Below are positions 1 to 9,837 of a stretch of DNA of 64,000 nucleotides, piece by piece. Within the stretch, counting starts at the first letter, position 1. Each line of letters begins with the position of its first letter. The stretch comes from Dryococelus australis (lineage: Eukaryota; Arthropoda; Insecta; Phasmatodea; Phasmatidae), in contig CM056997.1 of the NCBI GenBank assembly GCA_029891345.1, positions 216,791,212 to 216,855,211 of the forward strand, read 5' to 3'. The position numbers and the translations under genes were made by a program. The notes under the pieces were generated by a model. That model saw only the letters and a list, made by a program, of their open reading frames with translations, was not told the origin of the DNA and did not search any database.

Positions 1-77
1 CACCATTTTCTAGACCTGGGTCGAGGAGGGCCATCTCGGCTGAGCTTCTGGATGGGATCTTCACCCTACCCATTCTT

Positions 78-91
78 GGGGGGGGGGGGGG
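78..91. repeat. 14-base G homopolymer
   Basis: An uninterrupted run of G sits in otherwise mixed sequence. Such runs are prone to length error in assembly. The rest of 1-255 shows nothing else recognisable. Confidence 0.9.
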
Positions 92-263
92 CGGATTTTG
101 TGACACCTCACACATTTTCGACATTAATCTGCAAAATTATGCCATTTTTTTTAGTGTAAGCGATCAAAAAATTCACCATAAAATACTTGAAGAATTCTTT
201 GTATGCCTGCATGGACATTTTGAAAAGACGTGGTGATAGCCACATACCTACAAATTCTTGAGG

Positions 264-569
264 CTTGGACATTCAGCAGCCTGTGTGGACAGCTGCGTCC
301 GACGCCGCTCGCGACCAGCTGGGCGAACAACCTTGGGACCCGACACCGGTCAGAGTTTCATCAACACGACATACCACACACCTGCCTCGCACTCGACTGC
401 AGAGCGGCAAAGTGATGGCAGCCGTGCGCTATTATTGCGTGCCGACTATGAGAACTACTCCAGTGATGTCACCTGCTTGCCAGCCAGTGAGCGTTACTGC
501 CTGGTTGTCGGCAGGGGTGGTGCGCTATGTGACGACACATCTAGCTCCACATCAGAGAAGCACAAGTGA
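264..569 (+). CDS. candidate host exon, unrecognised product
   Basis: A GC-rich island of about 300 bases sits in AT-rich flanks and is open in one frame to a TGA at 567-569. The end of that frame reads like normal protein (RADYENYSSDVTCLPASERY, then a Ser/Thr-rich tail ending SEKHK). A possible acceptor (ttcag) lies just upstream near 270. The frame may end as a terminal exon, since an AATAAA lies at about 658. Alternatively it may splice at the GTGAGT at 566-571. Two other frames are also open over part of the island, so the frame choice is not certain. No domain or family is recognised. It could also be a GC-rich repeat fragment. Confidence 0.3.
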   Translation, partial: LGHSAACVDSCVRRRSRPAGRTTLGPDTGQSFINTTYHTPASHSTAERQSDGSRALLLRADYENYSSDVTCLPASERYCLVVGRGGALCDDTSSSTSEKHK

Positions 570-1770
570 GTTTATGTTGACATGCGTCTCACCAATATTT
601 TGGACATATTTTTTTCCCTGACATCTTACTGGACTTTCATAACCACACCCCTCTAAGAATAAATGCTCATCCTCTAAAAATAATTAAGAGACATTACCTT
701 ATTTGGCCATATGGTTTTATATTTGCCGAAGTAATGTGTGTACCCCTCCCAGGGGCATTGCCAGTATTTTTGTATAAATGCAGTCCCAATGTCTGAATGG
801 GTGTCGGTTGTCACCGCCCCAGAGAGAGGACATAAAGCAAAGTTGACTAATAATTATCTAAGAAATATTTGAATTTCAGCAGGCCCTTATGGCGGATTCA
901 TGGCTGACACACTTTGTGTATGGAAATAGGAGCTTAGGCACCATGTTGGCGGCCAGGTTTAAAGTAAATTTTCTTAAGAATTCTTTAATCTTAAAGAAAA
1001 GATTATAAAGTAGATAAAATACAATTTTAAAAGAAAGTTTTAAAAATCTTAAAAGAAAACGGAAAGATAAAATTTATTATGTTTTTAATTGGAAGTTTTT
1101 GTCTAAAGTGAATTATTTCTAATAATGTTTCATTTTAACATTTTATGTCAAAGTTCGTTCGCCTCTTGTGGTCCAACTAGCCACTAATTTAGAAAAGTTT
1201 TTCCTTAAAAATTAAGGAATTTTTGCCAGTGCTTTCAATTTAAAATCACGAGTGATAATTTGTTGCCCTTTGAAAGTCCAACTAGCCAGAGGAAATTTTA
1301 AGCAAGAAATTAGGATTTTTAGCTTTTGGCCTTGGTGTTAAAATAGGCCTGTAAGTTGTACAAAAAACCTAAATTTTTTGTAAAATTTGAAAAGGTGGCC
1401 TTGTATTTTGCATTTGCACTTTTTTTTTGGTAGATATATAAGTGATGTTGGCAGTGTAGATAAAATTTACTCATACAATATGTAAGAATATTGGAAAATG
1501 CTTAATGTGCTAGAGCACTGTTGCATGTTTGTATAATTGCCTGGTGTAAGACTGTAACACTTTACTAAACATTTCTCCTGTGTTCATCTGGGATACTTAT
1601 AGGCATAAAATTAAGGCAAATGTAAACAAACTTTGTAATCTAATTTTTGTACTTCAGAAATTTTCCAATTGTATATTTCTGGGAAAATAAACTTTATAGA
1701 CTATTTTATTCAAATTATATATGTTGAGATACATATATAATACAATTCAAAGTTGAACAAATTAATGTGG
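570..1770. other. gene-free AT-rich stretch
   Basis: No coding-like frame or recognisable element is seen. AATAAA-type hexamers occur at about 658 and 1687. Only the first is placed where it could serve the candidate exon upstream. Confidence 0.6.
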
Positions 1771-1808
1771 AAACACACACGCACACACACAAACACACAC
1801 ACACATAT
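1771..1808. repeat. (CA)n microsatellite
   Basis: An interrupted CA dinucleotide run is followed by a short TA run. Confidence 0.9.
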
Positions 1809-2069
1809 ATATTCTTAAAGTGTTCAAAGTTGCAAACGAATAATTTTTTATGATAGGAAGAGAAAACGATAGAAGAAAATAAAGAAACATTAAAATGACT
1901 CATGGTATTTGATTTCTGATACATTACTCTAATATTATGTGTTATATTTGCTCATTTTCTGCTCAAAGGAGGTTTTTTTTTCTTTTATTGGTTATCTTGT
2001 TCTGCGGGCTGTATATGTCCACCTTGCCACCTCCTTGGGGACAAGGGCGTAGCAATTACATAAATGTCA

Positions 2070-2287
2070 ACAAGCATATTACATTACAGACTACTACTAC
2101 CATATTGGATGTAGGTGATCTCGATCTTGATGTCATGACCTTGAATGACCTCGAAAACAATAACTCGAGAAAATATGCATAAAAGTCAGAAGGCATATTG
2201 CGTTCCTGCCTACTACCATCATATTGGGTGCAGGTGACTTTGAACTTGATCCCATAACATTGAATGAACTTGAAACCACAAATTTCC
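2070..2287 (+). repeat. two diverged tandem copies, about 118 bp each
   Basis: The segment starting near 2075 (catatta, then ctactaccatattgg, then gaatgacctcgaaaac) recurs near 2193 with the same order of words. Identity is modest. A third short echo of ctaccatattgga lies near 2588. The 2,290-3,000 stretch after it holds nothing else recognisable. Confidence 0.6.
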
Positions 2288-3003
2288 CAAAAAGTCTACT
2301 TACATTTCCTATAATCACAAATATATAATGGCATATTCAATTTATTATTTAACATTACTAAAAAATTATTTTTAAAATTATGAAATTAGTTTTTAAAGAA
2401 ACCTACATTTCCGGATGTCCCCCCAGCACCACCCCCAGAAGACGACTGTCGCTAATTGTTATTGGCTGTTAGTCAGCAAGCATCCATTCCCTCACCCCAC
2501 CCCTTATCAATACTCATATTGTATGCCCCTATATTGTTTTTTTTCGCTTGCAATTTGTTTTTGAGTTTGCCTCTAACATTAGTTCGACTACCATATTGGA
2601 TTTAATATGTTTTCATCAACTAGGTGGCACTGGTCTATTAATTAATCCATCAGGTGGCAGCCATATATGTTAATGTGTTTTTTATTTAATGTAGGTTGTT
2701 ATTTCGGGGCCTTTCAGGTGGGATTCTAATTTCAACATATAAGAGGCGTTAATTTTTCGATTAGGCTGCCTGCTATCGGCCTGTACCGAATGGTGACTTT
2801 GACCATTCCTGCAAAGCAAGTAAAATGTCATGTTAAATTTTTTATTTGTTTTATTCTTAAACGTGAGTGCTTTTATTAAGAATATTTTTTTTATAAAAAA
2901 TTGAAGGGTTTTTATAAATTTAAGAAAATAAAAATATTTCACAAATATTTTGTGTTTACAAAATTTTACATAAAACATATATTTGCGACAATTATTTCCC
3001 ACA

Positions 3004-4143
3004 TTATTTCGTAATAGGTTGGTATGCACTCATTTTCAGCTGCATATGAATCACCGAATCGAGTGTCCATCCCGAAACCTTCATCATCATTTCTTCAGTC
3101 TCGCAACATAACTTTTGTATATTATCACTTACACTCTTTTCCATTTCATATGCATTACAGAGCGGTACATTCTGGGTCTTGAATGCCATTCTGCAATATT
3201 CGGTACTGGTAAGGTTCTGTTTCGTGTAGATACAATCCAGTCATATATTATACTTTAGAGGCCCCTGTCTTTCAATTTTTTTCTGTAAGTTTGATTATTA
3301 AAGTTTGTTTCATACTTGACATATTTCGACATAACTGTCGGATTCGGAGCAATGCAATCATTCAGCATGTCCCTGAAAGTAGATTGCTTCAGATAAAAAT
3401 CCATTGGCATTAGGTTTACCTAGACCATTTACAGGTTTTCGAGCATGAGCATGAGGTGTACTCTGTTTTACCAGGTTGTTATACGACTCATAACATGGTT
3501 TTCTCTGAAGTTTATGTATTTCATGTCGGATGTTGTCTGGAATGTCTGTTACTTCATAATACATGAGCTTACTACCGCACATGGGACAACCAAGAGTTAA
3601 AAAATGCAATTATGTATTCTACCTGAACTTAACACACTGCTAGTGCGTATGTGTATTTCTTAATTTACCATACGCCTCACCACAGTAGCGACACGATAGG
3701 CCTGATATTGACAGCAAATTGCCCATACCATTTACATGAACATCCACATGGTAGCACCATCGCATCGTCACTGTACAAGGTAGCGATGACATGTTTACAT
3801 CATCATGGCACACAATAGTACTTATAGGTCAATCACATTTTTGTGGTGGCGACAATACATCTTTTTATTTTGCTGGCGGAGAAATAAGTCATTTACATAT
3901 TTTCGAATGTTGGTCTTGTTTCTCAGTACGAGTAAACAGACGAAGGCCCTTCTCACAATTATAAGCCATGATTTGCGGGTTCATCACACATTGATGCTTT
4001 TCATGTCGTCTAACATTTCTGGTATTCGCGAAGGCTTCATCGCAGTACATGCATCGAAATATTGGCACTGTCGGCTTGGCTCGCGATGCCGAAGGAGCTG
4101 CTGAAGGTTGCCCACACGAAGCGGTCGATGGTGCTGCCGACAT
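3004..4143 (-). mobile_element. decayed Polinton/Maverick-type fossil (zinc-finger and PolB neck parts)
   Basis: Reading the minus strand, a C2H2-like zinc-finger part comes first (about 4.14-3.89 kb), then a scrambled stretch with a C-x2-C motif (about 3.6-3.36 kb). Last comes a part (about 3.19-3.0 kb) that matches the better-kept fossil at 38.6-38.77 kb in its words FKT.NVP and the SGW segment. Order and strand agree with that fossil. This copy is clearly broken, with many breaks, no polymerase core and no recognisable ends. It is much more eroded than the 37-41 kb copy and therefore probably older. The sequence from 4,144 to about 4,400 may also belong to it, as it is open on the plus strand but matches nothing recognised. 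Confidence 0.6.
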
Positions 4144-4680
4144 CCTGCTTCAAGTCGTCGATTGCTGCACTGCTGTAGGAGACCCGCCCATATATGTCGA
4201 TGTTGCTGTAGGCACCATGCCTGAAGAAATCTATGGCGCTGATGGTACCACCCCCGAAGAAGTCAAAGGCAATGCCGTAGCTACCATTATCTCTGGATTA
4301 CCTGAAGACATCGCAAATGCAGAATATGACATCGATGCAAGAATGCAGACGCTAGCTGAGACGATCCACCTTTCATGGTAGCAGGTGTTAAACAAAGCCT
4401 CTCAGCTGACCTTCAACTGCATATAATATACGAGTAAGCAAGCCTCATGGCGTAATATTGACTTTGAACGAATTGTATTAAACCATTAATACAGAGTGCG
4501 CAAACTAACGAACCAATCACCGACCAGCCAATCACCGAGTTGTCACGTGATTGCAGCTGGCCGATCACTTGCAGGGATTGAGGCATCATGTTCGGGATTT
4601 AATCTCTAACTCCTGCTGACCCTTCACATACCTACCCCTCACAAGAATGACCCCTCACACGAATGAACCCTCACAAGGCT

Positions 4681-4805
4681 GATCTCACATACACACACCA
4701 ACACACACATGGATACATACACCCACAAACTTACACACACACCTACACACACCTGCACATGCACCCACACTTATACACGCACACATATGCACACCTACAC
4801 AGTTC
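4681..4805. repeat. CA-rich low-complexity tract
   Basis: Degenerate (CA)n with tacacac and cacctac variants. The open frame across it (His/Thr/Tyr rich) is a composition artefact. Confidence 0.85.
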
Positions 4806-4897
4806 AAAATATTACAATTTGCCAACTAACTCCAAAATTTCACCAAAACGACTATACATCTACCTTCACCTCCTCATGAACCACCACCAATGATGTT

Positions 4898-4955
4898 TCC
4901 AAATGATTCCAAAATGACTCCAAAACGACTTCAAAATGACTCCAAAACTACTTCA
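4898..4955 (+). repeat. 11-bp minisatellite, about 5 copies
   Basis: The unit atgactccaaa and variants (acgacttcaaa, actacttcaaa) repeat head to tail. The 4,956-5,307 stretch that follows shows nothing recognisable. Confidence 0.8.
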
Positions 4956-5307
4956 AAACTCCTCCTCGGGATTCAGAGTCTGACTACCACATGTGATACC
5001 TCAGTGCCTGTACCTCATTGGCCAGCTGCAAACGTGGGACAACTCGGTGATTGCCTGGTCGGTGTTCGTACAATATATTAATGGTGTAAAACGAGTGGTT
5101 CAAAGTCAGTAAAACATCATAGCGTTTGCATACTCGTACATATAAGCAATTTGGGTCAGCTGAGAGACTTAGTTTGACATCAGCTCCCATGAAAGATGGA
5201 GTGTCCCAGCTAGCTTCTGCATCTTTGTATCGAAGTCTTATTCTGCATCTCCGATGTCTTCGTGTAATCCAAAGCTAATGGTAGCTACGGTAGTGCCATC
5301 GACTTCT

Positions 5308-7312
5308 TCACCCCCAGGATGTGTTCACACCCCTAAGGATAGGTGGCGCGCTCTTATGGATGTGTCGCACACCACTTAGGACTTGTCACACACCCCTAAG
5401 GACATCTCTCACACCCCTAAGTACGTGTCACCCCCCCCCCGAAGGACATATCGCACGCCTCTAAGGAAATCTTACATGCCCCTCATTACTTGTCGCACAT
5501 CCCTAAGGGTATCTCGTGTATCATTAAGAATTTGTCGCACATCCCTAAAGACTTGTCGCATGCATCAAAGGACATGACGCATGCCCTTAGGACTTCTCGT
5601 ACACTTTTAAGGACGTGTCACATGCCCCTAAGGAGGCGTCGCCCGTCTGAAAGGACGTCTCGCATGCCCCTTTGGATGTGTCACATGCCCTTAAGAACAT
5701 GTCCACACACCCCTAAGGACAAGGTCGCAAGCCCCTATGGATGTGTCGCACCCTCCTAAGGAAGTTTTCATTTCCATAGGGATGTGTTGCATGCCTCTAA
5801 GGACGTCTCGGACACCCCTAAGAACATGTCGCACGCCCCTAATGAAGTTACGCACATCCCTAAGGACGTCTTGCAACCCCTAGGGACAGTAGTATGCCCC
5901 TAATGGCATTTCACATATCCCTTAGGAATGGTCGCACACCCCTAACGCATGCCTCAAGGGATGTTTCGAATGCCCCTAAGGACTTCATGCACACCCCTAA
6001 GGACATGTCACATGCCCTTAACGGTTTCAAGCACACCCCTTAGGACATGTCACAAGTATCTAAGGACGTCTCGCATGCCTCTAAGGACGCGTCGCACATC
6101 TCTAAAGATATATGGCAATACCGTATGTGTGTGTCACATGCCCCTAACGACATGTCGCATGACCACCAGGACATGTCCACACTCCTAAGGACATGTCGCA
6201 CGCTCTTATGGACATGTCGCACACCTCTAAGGACGTCTTGCACATCCCTAAGGACGGGTCGCATGCCCCTAAGGGCATCTCCCGTATCCCTATGGATATG
6301 TGGTACACCCCTAAATACTTGTCGCATGCCACAAAGGACATGACGCATACCATTAAGGACTTCTCGCACACCCCTAAGGACATGTTGCATGCCATAAGGA
6401 GGTAACGCACATATGCAAGGACGTCTCGCATGCCCCTTTGGATGTGTCGCATGTCCCTAAGAACATCTCGCACACCCCTAAGGACGTGTCGCATGCACCT
6501 AAGGAGGTCTCGTACACCCCTAAGGACATGTCGTATGTCCCTAAGGACATGTTGCACACTCCTAAGGACATGTCGCACACCCGTAAGGACGTCTCTCACA
6601 CCCCTAAGGACGTGTCGAACGCCTCTTAGGAGGTTTTGTAAACCCCTTAAGGACTTGTCACATACCCCTAAGGACATCTCGCACTCCCCTAACGACGTAT
6701 CACCTGCTGCTAAGAACGTCTCGCACACCACTTAGGACGTGTCGCACGCCCCTAAGGACATGTAGTATGCCCCTAAGGATGTGATGCACACCCCAAAGGA
6801 CGTCTCTCACACCCCTAAGGACATGTCGCATTACCCTAAAGTCATGTCGCATGCTCCTAAGGATATCTCGCACACCCTTATGGTTGTTTAGCATGCCTCT
6901 TAGGGCATGTCGCACACCCCTAAGATCTTATAGCATGCCTTTAAGGACATTTTTGCAAGCCCCTAAGGATGTGTCTCACACCCATAGGGACATCTTGCAT
7001 TCCTCTAAGGATGTGTCGCATACCCCTAAGGACGTCTTCTACGTCCTTAAGGACGTATCGCACACCCCTACGGACGTGTCACATGCCTCTAAGGATGTGC
7101 CGCACGCCCCTAATAATGTGTCACACACCACTAAGGTCGTCTTGCACATACCCTAAGGATATGTCGCATGCCCCTATGGACATCTGTCACACCCTTAAGG
7201 ACATGCCCCACATTACTAAAGACATCTCGCACACATCTAAGGACGTTTCGCCCGCTCCTAAGGATATCTTGCACACCCGCAAGGACGTGTCGCACACGCC
7301 TAAGGACTTCAC
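5308..7312 (+). repeat. 21-bp satellite array, about 95 copies
   Basis: The unit is close to cacacccctaaggacatgtcg, with frequent transitions at the ends and a near-constant CCTAAGG core. Copies run head to tail for 2 kb with 10-30% divergence. Because 21 is a multiple of 3, several frames on both strands stay open by chance and yield 7-residue repeat peptides of up to 195 residues. These shift frame between neighbouring stretches and should not be annotated as genes. CpG recurs about once per unit. Confidence 0.95.
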
Positions 7313-8700
7313 TTCATTGCCTATCCTTGTGTTGACCCTAGTGTTCTAGCGAGTGTTTGTTGTACGCCTTCGGCTGCGTTGCGTTCGTTGGACTGTCACC
7401 CATCAAAGTGCTGACATTCTTAATACCATGTTGAACCACACTGTTCAGAGGACCACCAGATTGCCAGAGCGGTTCGGCCATCGATTATAAAGAAGCGGAA
7501 ATTCGTGGGCGATCCTATGATGTAAACCTGCTCAATAAATGATTGGCTAGCTCGAGGCTTTGTAATGATTCTTGCGTCTGACTGGCTACTGCGTACTGAG
7601 TAAGATCACCTAACGGCTGTGCTGGCGGCTGGCAAGTAAGTTATCAGACGGTGATTGGCGAACAGCGGTGTTACGACACGTTGTTGGCCAGTGACGTCAT
7701 TTTGCTAAAAGAAAAAAAACAGAAGTAAGAGGAACGGTTCCTTTTTACGACGAATTCGAGACGTATACGCAAGCAAACTGGCGTCAGTAGCCATATACAA
7801 ATCGCAACCGGTCAAATATAATGTCTTTAATGTGTAGAACCCCTGACACACAGTCACATTTATATATTTCACAACTAATTTGAAGATAAAAATCAAACAT
7901 TTAATTTTACCTTTGAACAAATTTTATCAAATAATCATGAATGTGTTAAACAATATATCGCACTTTCAACTTTCAAATTTTTTAATCAGCGTACATACTC
8001 TGAATATATATATATTAAAGTGATACACTGCTGTCGTGTTTCCGCGCAATCCTTTGCAGGATGATATATAAAGAATGCCGTGATTGATTTTCACTTCTTT
8101 AACCAAATTCAAATTTTATTTATCAGAGATGTCTCCTACAAAATGAAATTTAATAATTTAATATTACGTGCAATATACACTAATAAAAAAACAAAACATA
8201 ATTAATTCTAAAACAGTTTCTTCATAAATATATTAATTCCAAAACTATTTATTTTGAAGATTTTAATTTTTTTATGTTATTTTTTTAAGTTACCTAACAG
8301 CCCTTTTGTCATGCACGATTCAGACTGGCTGTGACCCTCATACATAAAACAATTATAAGTAGACCATTTTTCTAATATTTAAAGGAAACTGAAGCCATCC
8401 AACTTTTTCAAACACACATACCGTAGCGGTTTTTATGGCGTTTATATGACGTCACAACTATCCAACTTTATTAGACAAAATAAATTTAATGCAGTTCGAC
8501 GGGAAAGTTTGACACTGTGAAATGGGCCTAACGATAAAAACACGTTGTTCCACCTGTTATTAGCCGTTAAATTTTTGTTACTTTCATTTTACAAAATATA
8601 ATCAAGAAAGCAAAAAAGTATGAATTGGCGTCTGTGGTTTAGTTCATTGATTCGCGAAAATAAATATGGTAATAAACCTAGGTCCGCAAATACAACCTCC
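7313..8700. other. gene-free stretch with one dispersed repeat
   Basis: Apart from the dispersed repeat at 7,562-7,710, this is AT-rich DNA with short homopolymers and no coding-like frame. Confidence 0.6.
7562..7710 (+). repeat. dispersed repeat, copy 1
   Basis: It shares ordered words with 25,995-26,137 in the same orientation: tctgactggctactgcgta, cggtgttacgacacgtt and gacgtcattttgc. No TIRs, tail or coding were identified. Class unknown. Confidence 0.6.
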
Positions 8701-9354
8701 TTTGGTCATTGGCAGCACGTCTACGTAAGAAGACATGTTCTTTATTGACTGGACCAATAAGAATAAAGTACTCCGATACTGAACGTCCATGATTCGCGGC
8801 CAGACACTTGAGACACGTGACATTTAAAATTATCCATCGACGGAAGTGCGTACGATCTTAAGTGTTTTGGAGTGCTACTGGTCTTGAAGTTTTTTTGCGA
8901 ATAACACCTGTTCGTAGTAACAACATTCTGCTGTTACAGATCTCATTTCCGAGAAATTCAGTTACTCGAGTGTGCATTGCGGAGACTTAGGAAGTGCATG
9001 AGGCCTGTCGCTGTGCTTCCTCATGGCCAGACGTCACTTTGAGACGTTTAACGCTATATTAGGGATCTCCTTAAATAGAAACGTCAGACGGGAGTTGTTA
9101 AGAGTCCTGTGTACTCAGAGCTGAGGCGGACAAGCGAGTGAGCGATAAGGGCGACATCGACCCGCGCACCTATAACCTCGGTGCCTCTACACACTATGTT
9201 CTAAACTGACGTGCAGTGTATTTAACAGTGTCGCTGCAACTATTGCGCGCTAAGCGGTCATCCTATTATTTTACTAGCGCGAAGTATGTACCAGTGTTCA
9301 GTTAACGTCCCTAAAATGGATTTGCGTGTTTCCGATAACTAGTCTCCTCTTTAC
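8700..9354. other. CpG-richer stretch upstream of a candidate promoter
   Basis: CpG and TGACGT-like words are denser here than in the AT-rich flanks. CGGAAGTGCG, an ETS-like word, sits near 8,841, and a TTCAGTT initiator-like word near 9,299. No frame longer than a few codons follows the ATGG near 9,317. It may be upstream regulatory DNA of the gene starting near 9.66 kb, which is inference from composition. Confidence 0.3.
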
Positions 9355-9650
9355 TATAACTAGGGATAGGAAAAATTCGGGAATTCATTTCAGGACAAGA
9401 TAGATTTCAAGCGCGTGTACCACAGTTGTCACCTTTGCAATTGGATCAGGGTTTATTAGGAGCACCCTGGACGACTCCCCGCCAATAACCGACTTTCAAG
9501 GGAACAAGAAGCGAATCCCGTACTGTCAAATGTTGGGTAACACTGGTGCAACAGCCAATGAACAAACATCTGAGGTTCGACTATACAAAGGATTGTGGAG
9601 TCTAGTGGACAACGTATTGAACTCGCGAAATTTTCCTATCCCTAGCTATA
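9355..9650. mobile_element. MITE, about 296 bp, with TIRs of about 25 bp (family 1)
   Basis: The left end TATAACTAGGGATAGGAAAA is mirrored by the right end (minus-strand TATAGCTAGGGATAGGAAAA), and the match continues several bases inward. It has no coding capacity and likely a TA target duplication. A matching single end (cgcaaaattttcctatccct) occurs at 20,141-20,160. The right TIR stops seven bases before a TATA box, so it inserted within a likely core promoter region. Confidence 0.8.
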
Positions 9651-9656
9651 ACGCAG

Positions 9657-9666
9657 TATAAAAAGG
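9657..9666 (+). promoter_or_regulatory. TATA box
   Basis: TATAAAAAGG is a near-perfect TATA element. It lies about 165 bases upstream of an ATG in good context with a splice donor, so a start site near 9,690 and a 5' leader of about 135 bases are expected. Strand and function are inferred. Confidence 0.45.
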
Positions 9667-9689
9667 TAGTTTCTAACTATTTTGGAGAT

Positions 9690-9835
9690 CCTGGGAAATA
9701 GTGTTTACAACGTGCGCATTGCCTCGTAGATAAGTGCATACGACGCACGTTTTGTAGGTATTTTCCTAAATAACGTGTATTTCAAAAACTCAGAAATGCA
9801 ATTCAATCTCCCGGTGCATTAAAATGGCATCTCAG
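9690..9835 (+). CDS. candidate first exon of a host gene (starts MASQ), then splice donor
   Basis: An aaaATGG start context at 9,824 opens Met-Ala-Ser-Gln. The exon then ends in CAG|GTAAGC, a strong donor with GT at 9,836-9,837. The exon start near 9,690 is estimated from the TATA box. Only four codons are coding, so no product can be named. No acceptor with a continuing coding-like frame was recognised downstream in this window, so the first intron may be long. It could also be a chance co-occurrence. Confidence 0.4.
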
Positions 9836-9837
9836 GT

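Noticed and set aside
6144-6731. 195-codon minus-strand open frame with regular 7-residue repeats (Cys/Asp/Met/Leu)
   Set aside because: It lies wholly in the 21-bp satellite, whose period is a multiple of three. Equally long frames occur on the other strand, and register shifts between stretches. It is a satellite shadow.
5308-7312. Interstitial telomere
   Set aside because: CCTAA occurs only once in each 21-base unit. There is no run of TTAGG or CCTAA pentamers.
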